From NCBI GenBank assembly GCA_963678075.2, contig CAXXPK010000003.1, positions 1 through 64,000 of the forward strand: DNA of 64,000 nucleotides. The letters run 5' to 3'. Source of the stretch: Oleispirillum sp963678075. Lineage in GTDB: Bacteria > Pseudomonadota > Alphaproteobacteria > Rhodospirillales > Rhodospirillaceae. Shown here one piece after another: positions 1-9,530 of this stretch; the stretch's first letter is position 1, and every line of letters starts with the position of its first letter. Position numbers and translations under genes: made by a program. The notes below the pieces were generated by a model. That model made no database searches. It was not told the origin of the DNA and saw only the letters and a program-made list of their open reading frames with translations.

Positions 1-1024
1 CCAGCGCGTAACTTGCCGCCCAAAGCCCACACCGCAACGGTATCCTTGTCGCGGTCGGCGGCGGAACCCTGGATCTCGGCCGAACGATAGGACAGGGAAA
101 CCGCGCACGGGCCTTCGGCGTACATCAGGCCGGCATCCCACGCCCAACCGGTCGGGTTGGTCGTGGCGTCCATGGTGAACGACTCCAGGACACGACGGAC
201 CGAACCGCCGAGGGTGAAGCCGCCATAGGTCAGGCTCAAGCCGCCGGAGAAATCCTGCGCGGAGCCGCCCATGTTGTTGGTGTTGGTGGCGCCGTTGTAC
301 AGGTCGGCGATGGTGTAACCGCCGGACAGCAGCATGCCGACCGGGCCGATTGTGCGCTCGTAGGCCAGACCGAAGGCCCACGCCTCTTCGATGGGGCCCG
401 CCGCGGTCGCCTTGGCAACGGCCTCGGAACGCGCGGACTGATCGTCGCCACTGGAATCGTTCGACGAGGCATAGGTGATGCCGCCCTGCAAGCCATAGAA
501 CTTCGGCGTCATGTAACTGATCTTGTTGGCCTCGCCGTCGAAGCCGATATCGGTGATGATGTCGGTGACATTGCCCGGCTTCAACAGATAGCTGGTGTTG
601 GTGTCGTCGATTTCCATGTACGAGGCGTTCGGCGCCGTGGCCCGCATCTGATGGGCGACGTTGTCGGTCGAACCCAGAATCAGCTTGCCGTACTTGCCAG
701 AGACATACATGTAGCTTTCGTCGATGATGTCTTGTTCGCCAGCGGTAGCGTTGTTGTCAGGGCCCGCTTCCAACTGGACCATCACGCCGATCAGCATGCC
801 CTTGTCGAGGGTGGTCTCGCCCCTGAAATAGATCTCGGACTCGCCCTGCACATCGAAGTTATTGACGCGGGCACCTGCCTTGAAGTCGTCGTCCTGGGTC
901 GCGCCAACCGCACAGTATTCCATGAAACCGACAAGCTTCAGCTTGACCGGTTCGGCCGCCTGAGCGTTCGGCGCGAAGGCGCCGGCGGCAAGCAGGGGGT
1001 CGTTCCAAACAGAATCTTTTTCAT
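1..1024 (-). pseudogene. Outer-membrane porin, first of a tandem pair, frameshifted in the signal peptide and cut by the window edge
   Basis: The minus-strand frame from about 990 to 1 encodes a gram-negative porin closely related to the intact gene at 1313-2506; the two share a start (MKKILFGTT), a region reading NNFDVQGE/DSEI and a segment YGKLI. It would form a general diffusion channel in the outer membrane. The ATG at 1022-1024 follows a good GAGAGGGAA ribosome site, but after nine residues the frame is lost at a run of five G (plus-strand 995-999); one extra base there restores a normal signal peptide (ALLAAGAF-like). The C-terminus lies beyond position 1. As read, no secreted product can be made. 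This is either a real inactivating slip in one of two paralogs or a homopolymer sequencing error; the body of the gene has no other stop. Confidence 0.8.
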
Positions 1025-1261
1025 TCGTAGTTCCCTCTCTTGAGTGTCACCAAGTCCCACGGCCCTGGGGTTGGCCGGTCCAATTTGAGGAAAGAAAACA
1101 TGCGGTCACCCTGTGGGCAGCGCTGAAAACGGTCTTTCGGTCAAATCCGTGACGGCCTGTGCTTAATTTATCACACGTTTTAGCGCAAATTACGCGAAAG
1201 CCTGTTTTTTGTGCGTTTCTTGTGGCGCGCCCTTGAAAGAACGCGGAGCCCGCAAAAGCAA

Positions 1262-1285
1262 CGGGGCGGCCCATGGGCCGCCCCG
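1262..1285 (-). terminator. Perfect 24-bp palindrome downstream of porin 2
   Basis: The half-site CGGGGCGGCCCA is followed by its exact reverse complement. It lies 27 bases past the porin stop codon (1313), and on the minus strand it is followed by TTGCTTTT, a weak U tract. It most likely ends porin 2 transcription before the porin 1 promoter region (1025-1261). Position and symmetry are seen; the terminator role is inferred. Confidence 0.6.
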
Positions 1286-1312
1286 CGCATGTCTCGATCG
1301 GAAGATCGAACC

Positions 1313-2506
1313 TTAGAAGTTCAGCTTCAGGCCGACGACACCGCCGTAAGCGCCAGGGTTGCTGTTGGCCTTGGCCACAGCAGTGGTCGTGGTCTGGTTT
1401 TCGTCCTGCGCGTCGAGGTACGCCAACTGACCGAACAGGGTCACGCCCGGGCCGAGGGTGTACTTGGCGCCCAAACGCCACAGATCGACCACGTCGTCGC
1501 CCTTCGCGAAGACAGACTTGCCGCGGTTACCAACGACAGAGGAGTTCAAGTAGCTCAAGGACACCGCGTACGGGCCTTCGGCATACTGAACGCCGGCATC
1601 CCAGGTCACGCCGTCCTTACGAGCGATCGCCGCAGTAACGGAGTTGTTGGCGATCAAACGATGCGCCGACCCGCCGACGGTGAAGCCCATGTAGGACACG
1701 TTCAAACCGCCGCCGAAGTCTTGGATGTTGGTCTCCTGAGCACCGGTGGTGGTAGCACCGGTGGCATCGGACAACACGTAGGAGGCATTCGCCTTCACGC
1801 CCACGCCGCCGAACTTGTTGTTGTAGTTGACGACGAACGACCAGGTGTCATCGACGCCGGCATTGGCCTTGGCAATGGTCTCGGAAGCGGCCAGAGCGTC
1901 GTCACCTGCGGTATCGTTCGACGGGGTATAGGACAGACCGCCCTGGAAGCCGTAGAACGACGGGGTGAAGTAGGTCAGCTTGTTGGCGTCGCCGGTGGCA
2001 TCCAGGCCGACATACGCGTCGAGGTAGCGGGTGTTGCTCGGGATCAGCAGATACTTGTTGGTATCGCCTTCGTTGATGCCCGAGCCCATCTCGGAAGCTT
2101 CCGGAGCGCCAACGTGCGACAGATACGCGGCATCATTTTCGGAGCCGATGATCAGCTTGCCGTACTTGCCTTCGAGCCACATGTAGCTCTCGTCAATGAT
2201 GTCCTGCTCTTCGCCGGGGACGGTGTTGTTGTTCGAGCCGGCTTCCAGTTCGACCTGCACACCGATCTTCATGCCGTTATCAAGGGTGGTGGTGCCCTTG
2301 AAGAAAATCTCGGAATCGCCCTGGACGTCAAAGTTGTTGACGCGGGTGCCGGCGGTGGACTTGAAGTCGCTGGCCTGATCGGCAGCGGCCACCCAGTATT
2401 TCATGTAACCGCCAAGCTGCAGCTTGATCGGGTCGGACGCCTGAGCGGTGGAAACAAAAGCACCAGCGGCGAGCAGCGCGGTGGTGCCGAAAAGAATCTT
2501 CTTCAT
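1313..2506 (-). CDS. Outer-membrane porin (gram-negative porin family), intact second copy
   Basis: A 397-residue beta-barrel porin expected to form a trimeric diffusion channel in the outer membrane. Residues 1-22 are a signal peptide (MKKILFGTTALLAAGAF, then STAQA before the likely cleavage site). The mature part starts SDPIKLQLGGYMKYWV and ends in KLNF with a terminal phenylalanine, as usual for barrels inserted by the Bam machinery. The ATG at 2504-2506 has a GAGGGATAA ribosome site; a longer upstream frame exists but lacks a signal. The gene is a tandem paralog of the broken porin at 1-1024, and each has its own leader, so they are probably transcribed separately. Confidence 0.88.
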   Translation of the reverse strand: MKKILFGTTALLAAGAFVSTAQASDPIKLQLGGYMKYWVAAADQASDFKSTAGTRVNNFDVQGDSEIFFKGTTTLDNGMKIGVQVELEAGSNNNTVPGEEQDIIDESYMWLEGKYGKLIIGSENDAAYLSHVGAPEASEMGSGINEGDTNKYLLIPSNTRYLDAYVGLDATGDANKLTYFTPSFYGFQGGLSYTPSNDTAGDDALAASETIAKANAGVDDTWSFVVNYNNKFGGVGVKANASYVLSDATGATTTGAQETNIQDFGGGLNVSYMGFTVGGSAHRLIANNSVTAAIARKDGVTWDAGVQYAEGPYAVSLSYLNSSVVGNRGKSVFAKGDDVVDLWRLGAKYTLGPGVTLFGQLAYLDAQDENQTTTTAVAKANSNPGAYGGVVGLKLNF

Positions 2507-2807
2507 GTTTATCCCTCGTTCGATAGGATCATTTCGGTCCCGACCCCACACGGCGGAACCTTGCTCGAGCTTAAGAAAGTCATGTTCGGCCCGGTCTGTC
2601 AACGCAGACCACCCCCATTTCGGTTTTTCCAGACCCGGGTGTGTTTTTAATGCCACACTCGCGGGCGGGGCAAAACCTCTTCGATTCTTCTTTCCCAAAG
2701 GCTCCGCCACCCCCCTGATTTTACCGCTGGACGATCCGCCCGCGCCGGGACAAACTGTCGCAGCGATCGCGGCCCCTTGGGTCCTTCGTCTTTCGGTAAC
2801 CCTGGCG
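2507..2807. promoter_or_regulatory. Divergent intergenic region between porin 2 and the DUF3576 gene
   Basis: About 300 bases with no convincing gene. It must hold the porin 2 promoter (minus strand) and that of the DUF3576 gene (plus strand). It contains a T-rich stretch near 2620-2660 but no clear -35/-10 pair that I can defend, and no repeats or hairpins of note. Confidence 0.4.
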
Positions 2808-3389
2808 ATGAAAATGGTCATGATCCCTCAGATTTCGACATCCCGATTCCGCGTTCTGGCGCTGGCAGCCGCGGTGGCTGTCTCTGGCCTGTTGAGCGCC
2901 TGTGGCGACCCCAATACGCGGTACGCTTATCCCGAAAAGATCGGCAATAAAGTCTATCAGCCGGGCGACAAACGACCGGACGGTGTCTTCGGCAAGGAAG
3001 GCATCGACGTCTTCGGGCGGGCCAAGAAGGGCACGGACCAGGGCGGCGGCGGCGGTTTGGGCGTTAACAGCTTCTTGTGGCGGGCATCGCTGGACACCGT
3101 CAGCTTCATGCCGATCGCCTCGGCCGATCCGTTCGGCGGCGTCATCATCACCGACTGGCATGCTCCGCCGGAAACCCCGGACGAACGCTTCAAGCTGAAC
3201 GTCTTCATTTTGGGCCGCAGCTTGCGGGCCGACGGCTTGAAGGTCGCGGCCTTCCGTCAAGTGCGCGACGGCAGCGGCAATTGGGTTGATCGTCCGGTCG
3301 AAACCAACGTCGTCACCGACCTGGAAAACACGGTCCTGACTCGCGCCCGCAAGATGCGTATCGCCGCCCAGGCCGGTGCGACCGAGTAA
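2808..3389 (+). CDS. DUF3576 family lipoprotein
   Basis: A predicted lipoprotein of up to 193 residues. ATGs at 2808, 2814 and 2820 are all possible starts; I chose the first. The leader ends in a lipobox (LLSAC) followed by Gly-Asp, predicting inner-membrane retention or outer-membrane sorting after lipidation. A glycine-rich linker precedes the conserved region NSFLWRASLDTVSFMPIASA and DPFGGVIITDW, which is characteristic of DUF3576, an alphaproteobacterial family of unknown function. It lies just upstream of leuS, lptE and holA in the same direction. Function is not known; a cell-envelope role is suggested only by the lipobox and nearby lptE. Confidence 0.85.
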   Translation: MKMVMIPQISTSRFRVLALAAAVAVSGLLSACGDPNTRYAYPEKIGNKVYQPGDKRPDGVFGKEGIDVFGRAKKGTDQGGGGGLGVNSFLWRASLDTVSFMPIASADPFGGVIITDWHAPPETPDERFKLNVFILGRSLRADGLKVAAFRQVRDGSGNWVDRPVETNVVTDLENTVLTRARKMRIAAQAGATE

Positions 3390-3411
3390 GATGGCGACCG
3401 CCGCATCGTAT

Positions 3412-3438
3412 CGCCGGTCCCAACCAACGGGACCGGCG
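3412..3438 (+). terminator. Perfect 10-bp hairpin between DUF3576 gene and leuS
   Basis: Arms CGCCGGTCCC (3412-3421) and GGGACCGGCG (3429-3438) enclose a 7-base loop, AACCAAC. It lies 22 bases after the DUF3576 stop and about 60 bases before leuS. No T tract follows, so it may be a processing or pause site or a rho-assisted terminator rather than an intrinsic one. Confidence 0.5.
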
Positions 3439-3496
3439 CGTTGATTCCCGGGAACACACAGATAAAGACTCTGCAAGAAAGGCTGGTATCGCGATC

Positions 3497-6085
3497 ATGA
3501 CGCGGATGGACGAGCGCTATAATTTCCGCGAATCGGAACGGAAGTGGCAAACCTGTTGGACGGAAACCGCCGCCTTTTCGGCCGAGGAAGGGTCCGATAA
3601 ACCGAAGTGTTACGTGCTGGAAATGTTCCCCTACCCGTCGGGACGCATCCACATGGGGCATGTTCGCAACTATACCCTCGGCGATGTCATCGCCCGCTTC
3701 CGCCGCGCGCAGGGATTCAACGTACTGCACCCGATGGGTTGGGACGCCTTCGGCCTTCCGGCCGAAAACGCGGCGATCCAGAACGGCGTGCATCCGGCGA
3801 AGTGGACGCGTGAAAACATCCAGACGATGAAGGCGCAGTTCCAGTCGCTCGGCCTTTCCATCGATTGGAGCCGCGAGGTCGCCACCTGCGAACCGGACTA
3901 TTATCGCCACGAACAAAAGATGTTCCTGGATTTCCTGAAGGCCGGACTGGCCTATCGCAAGACCAGCATGGTCAACTGGGATCCGATCGAACACACCGTG
4001 CTGGCCAACGAACAGGTGATCGACGGCTGCGGCTGGCGCTCCGGCGCGCCGGTCGAACGGCGCGAACTGGCGCAGTGGTTCCTGAAGATCACCGAATACG
4101 CCGACGACCTGCTCTCCGCCCTTGACGGTCTGGAAGACTGGCCCGAGCGCGTGCGCATCATGCAACACAACTGGATCGGTCGGTCCGAGGGCGCGCGGGT
4201 GTGGTTCGATCTGGTCGGGCGCGACGACAAGCTGGAAGTCTTCACCACCCGCCCCGACACCCTGTTCGGCGCCGCCTTTTGCGCGATTTCGATGAACCAT
4301 CCGCTGGCCAAGACCCTGGCAGAAAAGGATCCGGCCCTGCGCAACTTCATCAGCGCCTGCAACGCGGCCGGCACCAGCGAAGCGGCCATCGAAACCGCCG
4401 AGAAGATGGGGTATCCAACCCCGTTGAAGGTACGCCATCCGTTCGATCCGACGTGGGGGCTTCCGGTCTACATCGCCAATTTCGTGCTGATGGATTACGG
4501 GACCGGCGCCATTTTCGGTTGCCCGGCGCATGACCAGCGCGACATGGACTTCGCCCGCAAGTACGGTCTGCCGGTCAAGGCCGTGGTTGCTCCCGCCAAC
4601 GCGGACGTCGCCGCGTTTTCCACCCAACTGGAGGCCGGGGCCGAGGCCTTCACCGGCGACGGCGTGGCGATTCATTCCGACTTCATGAACGGCCAGGGCG
4701 TGGCGCAGGCCAAACGTACCGCCATCGCCCGCCTGGAATCTCGGGGACGCGGGCGCGGCACCGTGCAGTTCCGTCTGCGCGACTGGGGGGTTTCGCGGCA
4801 ACGCTATTGGGGATGCCCGATTCCGGTGATCCATTGCCCGCACTGCGGGGCGGTGCCGGTGCCGGACGCCGATTTGCCAGTCACCCTGCCCGAGGACGTT
4901 ACCTTCGATCTGCCGGGCAACCCGTTGGAACGTCATCCGACCTGGAAGCATGTCGATTGCCCGCGGTGCGGCAAGCCCGCGCTCCGCGAAACCGACACCT
5001 TTGACACGTTCTTCGAGTCGTCGTGGTATTTCGCCCGTTTCTGCGACCCAAAAAACACCGAAGCGGCGTTCGACCGCGCCGCCGTCGATTACTGGCTGCC
5101 GGCGGATCAATACATCGGCGGCATCGAGCACGCGGTGTTGCACCTGCTTTATTCCCGTTTCTTCACCCGCGCCCTGAAGACCTGCGGCTATCTGGGGCTG
5201 AGCGAACCCTTTAAGGGACTGTTCACCCAGGGCATGGTCTGCCACGAGACCTATCGTGCGAGCTCCGGCGCATGGCTTTGCCCGGCCGGGGTGGAAAAGC
5301 GCGCGGACGGCGCCATCGAGATCGCCGGGGGCGCCCCGGTAACCCTTGGCCGCTCTGAAAAAATGAGCAAATCCAAGAAGAACACCGTCGATCCCAGCCA
5401 CATCATCGAAACCTATGGCGCGGACGCTGCGCGGCTGTTCATGCTTTCCGACAGCCCGCCGGATCGCGATCTGGAATGGACCGACGCGGGCATCGATGGT
5501 GCCTGGCGCTATATCCAGCGGCTGTGGCGCTTGGCGGCGCAACCCTCGGTCCCGTTTGCCGAATTCGCCGACCTAGCGGGGGTCGCCCTGGCAGGGTCCG
5601 CCAAGGAAACCGTGGCGATGACCCATCGCACCATCGCGGCGGTCACCGAAGATCTGTCTAAGCTGCGTTTCAACACGGCGGTCGCCAAACTGCGCGAACT
5701 TTCCAACCAGCTTGCCGCCGTCAAGGCCGGGGACGAAGGCGCGGCAACGGCTTATCGTTTCGGTTTAGATGCGCTTGTTCGGCTGATCGCCCCGATGACC
5801 CCCCACATCGCCGAGGAAATCTGGCACGCCTTGGGCAATGCCGCGCCCTTGGTGGCCTCCGATTGGCCCAAGGCGGACCCGGCGTGGCTGGTGGTCGATA
5901 CCGTGACCCTGGCGGTTCAGGTCAACGGCAAGCTGCGCGGCACCCTTGACGTTCCACTTGGCGCCGAGGCCAAGGCCGTGGAATCCCTGGCGATGGCCTT
6001 GCCCGCGGTGCAAACTCATCTGGCGGGTCGGACGCCCAAGAAAGTCATCGTCGTCCCCAACAAGATCGTCAACATTGTCGGCTGA
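3497..6085 (+). CDS. leuS: Leucyl-tRNA synthetase
   Basis: The 862-residue cytoplasmic class I synthetase that charges tRNA-Leu. The Rossmann fold carries the HIGH-type motif HMGH (residues 52-55) and the KMSKS motif (about residues 621-626, SEKMSKSKKN). The editing (CP1) domain lies between them, with the TTRPDT threonine-rich motif and the segment DQRDMDFA. Length and domain order match bacterial LeuRS; the C-terminal anticodon-binding domain and the final VPNKIVNIVG segment are present. The start could also be the second ATG at 3506. The gene leads the run leuS-lptE-holA, a common alphaproteobacterial order. It is intact. Confidence 0.97.
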   Translation: MTRMDERYNFRESERKWQTCWTETAAFSAEEGSDKPKCYVLEMFPYPSGRIHMGHVRNYTLGDVIARFRRAQGFNVLHPMGWDAFGLPAENAAIQNGVHPAKWTRENIQTMKAQFQSLGLSIDWSREVATCEPDYYRHEQKMFLDFLKAGLAYRKTSMVNWDPIEHTVLANEQVIDGCGWRSGAPVERRELAQWFLKITEYADDLLSALDGLEDWPERVRIMQHNWIGRSEGARVWFDLVGRDDKLEVFTTRPDTLFGAAFCAISMNHPLAKTLAEKDPALRNFISACNAAGTSEAAIETAEKMGYPTPLKVRHPFDPTWGLPVYIANFVLMDYGTGAIFGCPAHDQRDMDFARKYGLPVKAVVAPANADVAAFSTQLEAGAEAFTGDGVAIHSDFMNGQGVAQAKRTAIARLESRGRGRGTVQFRLRDWGVSRQRYWGCPIPVIHCPHCGAVPVPDADLPVTLPEDVTFDLPGNPLERHPTWKHVDCPRCGKPALRETDTFDTFFESSWYFARFCDPKNTEAAFDRAAVDYWLPADQYIGGIEHAVLHLLYSRFFTRALKTCGYLGLSEPFKGLFTQGMVCHETYRASSGAWLCPAGVEKRADGAIEIAGGAPVTLGRSEKMSKSKKNTVDPSHIIETYGADAARLFMLSDSPPDRDLEWTDAGIDGAWRYIQRLWRLAAQPSVPFAEFADLAGVALAGSAKETVAMTHRTIAAVTEDLSKLRFNTAVAKLRELSNQLAAVKAGDEGAATAYRFGLDALVRLIAPMTPHIAEEIWHALGNAAPLVASDWPKADPAWLVVDTVTLAVQVNGKLRGTLDVPLGAEAKAVESLAMALPAVQTHLAGRTPKKVIVVPNKIVNIVG

Positions 6086-6110
6086 CGCCGTCCGTGAAAG
6101 GATCCTTGCG

Positions 6111-6725
6111 ATGAGGTCATTCCGGCAGATTCCGTCGCGATACTTCGGCAAAGCCGCGCGAATCCTTGCCGTCACGGCATTGCTTCCCCTTGCGGGGTGC
6201 GGCTTCCGCCCCATGGACGCCCACGACGGGAACGAGACCACGCCGGCCAAATTGACGCAAGTCGATGTCAAGCGCATCCCCAACCGTCTTGGCCGGGTGG
6301 TGCGGACCGAACTCTCCCGTCGATTCAACCCGACGGGGGTTCAGGCCCCCCCGGCCTATGCTCTTTCCGTCACCTGTACCGAAACCCTGGCGGGACGCGG
6401 CACCCGCACCGACGATTCGGCAACTCAGATTGACCATGTGATGGATGCCATGTTCGATCTGACCACCATCGGAACCGAAGAAACACCGTCTCGTCCCTTG
6501 CTGCGCGGCAACAGCCAGGCGGTTTCCCGCAGCAATCGACCAAGCTCCCTTTACGCGACCTATGTTTCGGATGAAGCGGCCTCGGCGCGCGCGGCGAAAC
6601 TGCTGGCCGAGGATGTCGCCCGTCAGGTGGCCCTCTACTTCCGCTATGCCGACCGCTATTCCGAACCGAAGCCGACCCTCAAACCCGACGCCGAGGCCTC
6701 GCCCGCACGCCCGAACAGGCCGTGA
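6111..6725 (+). CDS. lptE: LPS-assembly lipoprotein LptE
   Basis: A 204-residue outer-membrane lipoprotein, the plug partner of LptD in lipopolysaccharide export to the cell surface. The N-terminus has an arginine-rich start, a hydrophobic stretch and a lipobox LAGC followed by GFRP, the hallmark of this family. The start ATG at 6111 lies 26 bases after leuS, preceded by AAAGGAT. Its position between leuS and holA is the usual one for lptE in proteobacteria and supports the call, since the sequence itself is poorly conserved. Confidence 0.88.
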   Translation: MRSFRQIPSRYFGKAARILAVTALLPLAGCGFRPMDAHDGNETTPAKLTQVDVKRIPNRLGRVVRTELSRRFNPTGVQAPPAYALSVTCTETLAGRGTRTDDSATQIDHVMDAMFDLTTIGTEETPSRPLLRGNSQAVSRSNRPSSLYATYVSDEAASARAAKLLAEDVARQVALYFRYADRYSEPKPTLKPDAEASPARPNRP

Positions 6726-6726
6726 C

Positions 6727-7770
6727 ATGGTCAAGCTTTCGGGAAGCGGCGCCGACGCCTTCATCCGGCAGCCCGACCCGTCGATCCGGGCGGTCCTGAT
6801 TTATGGCCCGGACGAAGGCCAGGCGCGGGATCGCCTGTCGCGGCTGACCCGCACCGTCTGCCCCGATCCCAACGATCCCTTCCGCATCGCCGATATCCCG
6901 CCCTCCTCTCTCAAGGACGATCCGGCGCGGCTGGCCGACGAATGCGCGGCGCTGTCCTTCGGCGGCGGGCGGCGAGTGGTTCGGGTTGCCGCGATCACCG
7001 ATGCGCAAGGTGCACCGGTTTTGGGGTTTTTGGCCAACCCCCGGGGCGACGCCCTGTTGATCGTCTCCGCCGGGGCCTTGACCCCTCGTTCCAAACTTCG
7101 TTCCGGGTTCGAGACGTCAAAGGCTGGAGCAGCGATTGCCTGTTATCCGTTAGAAGGTGCGCAACTGGCCTCGGCCTTACGAAACACCTGCCAGGAAGCC
7201 GGATTGCGGGTCGATTCCGATGCTCTGGAGCTGCTGGGCTCCCTGCTTGCCGACGATTCCGCCTGTCTGAAGGCCGAGGTCGAGAAACTGCGCCTCTTCC
7301 TGGGCGTGGAGCAACGGGCCATTACCGCCGAGGACGTTCGCGCTTGCTGTGGTGACCAATCGGAACATACCGCTTTCGAGCTCGCCTGCGCGGTCGGTGA
7401 TGGTAATCATCGGGCCGTGCAGGGAATCAGCGGCCGCTTGTTCGCCGCGGGGGACTCCCCGATCGCGATCCTGCGTGGCATCGCCCGCCATTTCGACCGT
7501 CTGCTTCAGGCGTGCGGCGCGATCGATGCGGGAATCCCGCCGGATCAGGCGATGAAAACCCTGAAACCGCCGGTCTTCTTCAAGGAAACGGCGGTCTTTC
7601 GCCGCCAAATCGGGATCTGGTCATCCGCCGCGCTGCTAAGCGCCCTCTCCCGCCTGGTCGAGGTGGAGCGTCAGTGCAAAACCACCGGCATGCCCGCCGT
7701 CATCGTCGCCCAGCGCGGCCTGATGGAGATCGCCTCCCTCGCCAACCGCACCCGCTCCGGTCGCGCCTGA
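6727..7770 (+). CDS. holA: DNA polymerase III delta subunit
   Basis: A 347-residue clamp-loader subunit that opens the beta sliding clamp. It starts one base after the lptE stop. The N-terminal domain has VLIYGPDEGQARDRLSRL with no Walker A motif, as expected for delta; the middle holds AAA+-like and helical domains (LGSLLADDSACLKAEVEKL, GDQSEHTAFELACAVG) and the C-terminal collar domain follows. Length is normal. It ends near convergent parB, with a possible weak hairpin between the two genes. Confidence 0.93.
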   Translation: MVKLSGSGADAFIRQPDPSIRAVLIYGPDEGQARDRLSRLTRTVCPDPNDPFRIADIPPSSLKDDPARLADECAALSFGGGRRVVRVAAITDAQGAPVLGFLANPRGDALLIVSAGALTPRSKLRSGFETSKAGAAIACYPLEGAQLASALRNTCQEAGLRVDSDALELLGSLLADDSACLKAEVEKLRLFLGVEQRAITAEDVRACCGDQSEHTAFELACAVGDGNHRAVQGISGRLFAAGDSPIAILRGIARHFDRLLQACGAIDAGIPPDQAMKTLKPPVFFKETAVFRRQIGIWSSAALLSALSRLVEVERQCKTTGMPAVIVAQRGLMEIASLANRTRSGRA

Positions 7771-7801
7771 GCCAAAGGGTTCGCGCCCCCGCGCGATGGT
7801 T

Positions 7802-7816
7802 GGGGGGCTTGCCCCC
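7802..7816. terminator. Possible G/C hairpin between convergent holA and parB
   Basis: A run of six G, then CTTG, then five C can form a short GC hairpin in the 63-base gap between the two convergent genes. No U tract is evident on the plus strand. On the minus strand it lies past the parB stop. Confidence 0.3.
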
Positions 7817-7833
7817 GACCGATCTTCTTTCCC

Positions 7834-8724
7834 TCAGTCCGAACGACCGAGACGCCGCAGCAGATCGTCCAGCTGTTCCAGGCTCTGGTATTGGATGGAA
7901 AGCTTGCCGCCCGCGCCCTGGCTGTCGATCGTGACCTTCAGCCCCAACGTTTCGGTCAGGTCGTGTTCCAGGGCCAAACAATCGGCGTCTTTTCTCGCCG
8001 AGGCCGGCGACGGAACGGCATGGCGCGGTTTGGGCGCATGATCGGCTTTCGCCAACTTCTCGGCCTGCCGCACATTCAGGCCCTTTTCGACGATTTCGCG
8101 AGCCAGGGCAACGGCATTGTCCACGCCCAGCAGGGCTCTAGCGTGACCGGCGCTCAGGCTACCAACCTCCATCAATTGCTTGATCTCCTCGGGAAGAGCC
8201 AGCAATCGCATGGTGTTGGCGACATGGCTGCGGCTTTTGCCGACCGCCCGCGCCAAATCCTCCTGCGTGTGCCGGAACTCTTCCTGCAAGCGCCGGTAGC
8301 CCTCCGCCTCTTCCAGGGCATTCAGGTCCTGACGCTGCAGGTTTTCGACCAGCGCGACTTCCAGGACTTCCTGGTCATCCATTTCACGAATCACCACCGG
8401 GACTTCGTGCAGTTGCGTGCGCTGCGCCGCCCGCCAACGACGTTCCCCTGCGATGATTTCGTAGATATCGTTCATCCCCGGCGCGCGCCGCACCAGCAAC
8501 GGCTGCAGAATGCCGCGCTCACGGATCGAGGCCGCCAGATCGTCGATCGACGCTTCGTCGAAGACCTGTCGCGGCTGAAACGGACCGGGGATCAGGGAGG
8601 CGACCGGCAGCACCATCATCGGGCCGCGCCCTTCGTTGGCGCCTTCGGCGGTGGGTAGCGGATCGTCCCCCAGAAGGGCGCTTAAGCCCCGCCCGAGGTT
8701 GCGGCGTTTGTTATCATCGCTCAT
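7834..8724 (-). CDS. parB: Chromosome-partitioning protein ParB
   Basis: A 296-residue CTP-dependent DNA clamp that loads at parS and, with ParA, segregates the newly copied origin. The N-terminal domain carries the CTP-binding signature GERRWRAAQ and the ParA/parS-interaction stretch ENLQRQDLNALEEAEGY; a helix-turn-helix (TQEDLARAVGKSRSHVANTMRLL) follows, then a C-terminal dimerisation segment. It overlaps parA by 4 bases (ATGA), giving a parA-parB operon. Two matches to the parS consensus lie 1.4 and 4.4 kb away at 10145 and 13158, so its target sites are in the same window. Confidence 0.96.
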   Translation of the reverse strand: MSDDNKRRNLGRGLSALLGDDPLPTAEGANEGRGPMMVLPVASLIPGPFQPRQVFDEASIDDLAASIRERGILQPLLVRRAPGMNDIYEIIAGERRWRAAQRTQLHEVPVVIREMDDQEVLEVALVENLQRQDLNALEEAEGYRRLQEEFRHTQEDLARAVGKSRSHVANTMRLLALPEEIKQLMEVGSLSAGHARALLGVDNAVALAREIVEKGLNVRQAEKLAKADHAPKPRHAVPSPASARKDADCLALEHDLTETLGLKVTIDSQGAGGKLSIQYQSLEQLDDLLRRLGRSD

Positions 8725-9530
8725 GCGGCAGCACTTCGTTCTTGTTTGAGGAGTTCACCGGCAAGCCGGATATAAGCCTGCGACCCGGCGCAGCGCAAAT
8801 CGTAAAGCAACGCGGGCTTGCCGTGGGACGGCGCTTCGGACGTCCGAACGTTGCGAGGAATAACCGTTTGATAGACCTTGTCGCCAAAGTACCCGCGCAC
8901 ATCATCGGCCACCTGAGCCGCCAGATTGTTGCGGCCGTCGAACATGGTCAGAACGATTCCCTGAATTTCCAGACGCGGGTTCAGGGCGCGGCGAACCCGT
9001 TCGATGGTCTTCATCAAATGGCCGATGCCTTCCAGTGCGAAAAACTCGCACTGCAACGGCACCATCACCGAATTGGACGCGCATAGCGCGTTCAGGGTCA
9101 GAAACCCCAACGCCGGGGGACAATCGATCAGAATATAGTCGAAACCCAGATCGGCGTGTTCCAGCGCCCTCCGCAACTGGTATTCCCTTTCCTCGATGCT
9201 GACCAGTTCGACCTCGGCCCCGGCCAAATGCATGTCCGCTGGAATGATTGACAGCATCGGAATGTTGGTTTTCTGGATGGCTTCCTCTGCCGGAACCATG
9301 CCCGACAGCACCTGATACGATCCCTTGCCGCGCTTCGACGCGCCGACACCCAAACCGGTGCTGGCGTTGCCTTGAGGATCCAGATCGATTAGCAAGACCG
9401 ATCGTTCCACCGCGGCCAAGGCCGTGGCCAGGTTGATCGCGGTCGTGGTCTTGCCCACCCCACCCTTTTGGTTGGCGACCGCCATAATCCGGCGAAGCGG
9501 CAGTTTCTCAATCATTTGGTCCAGAGCCAT
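8721..9530 (-). CDS. parA: Chromosome-partitioning ATPase ParA (Soj)
   Basis: A ParA/MinD-family ATPase of about 269 residues that binds DNA non-specifically and moves ParB-bound origins. The deviant Walker A motif KGGVGKTT lies near the N-terminus, Walker B is IDLDPQGNAS-like in the switch I region, and DCPP follows. Three ATGs in frame (9545, 9530, 9515) precede the motif; I give the middle one. All overlap the 3' end of rsmG (stop at 9508), so rsmG, parA and parB are probably co-transcribed. Confidence 0.95.
   Translation of the reverse strand: MALDQMIEKLPLRRIMAVANQKGGVGKTTTAINLATALAAVERSVLLIDLDPQGNASTGLGVGASKRGKGSYQVLSGMVPAEEAIQKTNIPMLSIIPADMHLAGAEVELVSIEEREYQLRRALEHADLGFDYILIDCPPALGFLTLNALCASNSVMVPLQCEFFALEGIGHLMKTIERVRRALNPRLEIQGIVLTMFDGRNNLAAQVADDVRGYFGDKVYQTVIPRNVRTSEAPSHGKPALLYDLRCAGSQAYIRLAGELLKQERSAAA

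Noticed and set aside
1211..2650. Long plus-strand frame over the porin
   Set aside because: It is antisense to a clear porin with a signal peptide and ribosome site, and shows no family motif.
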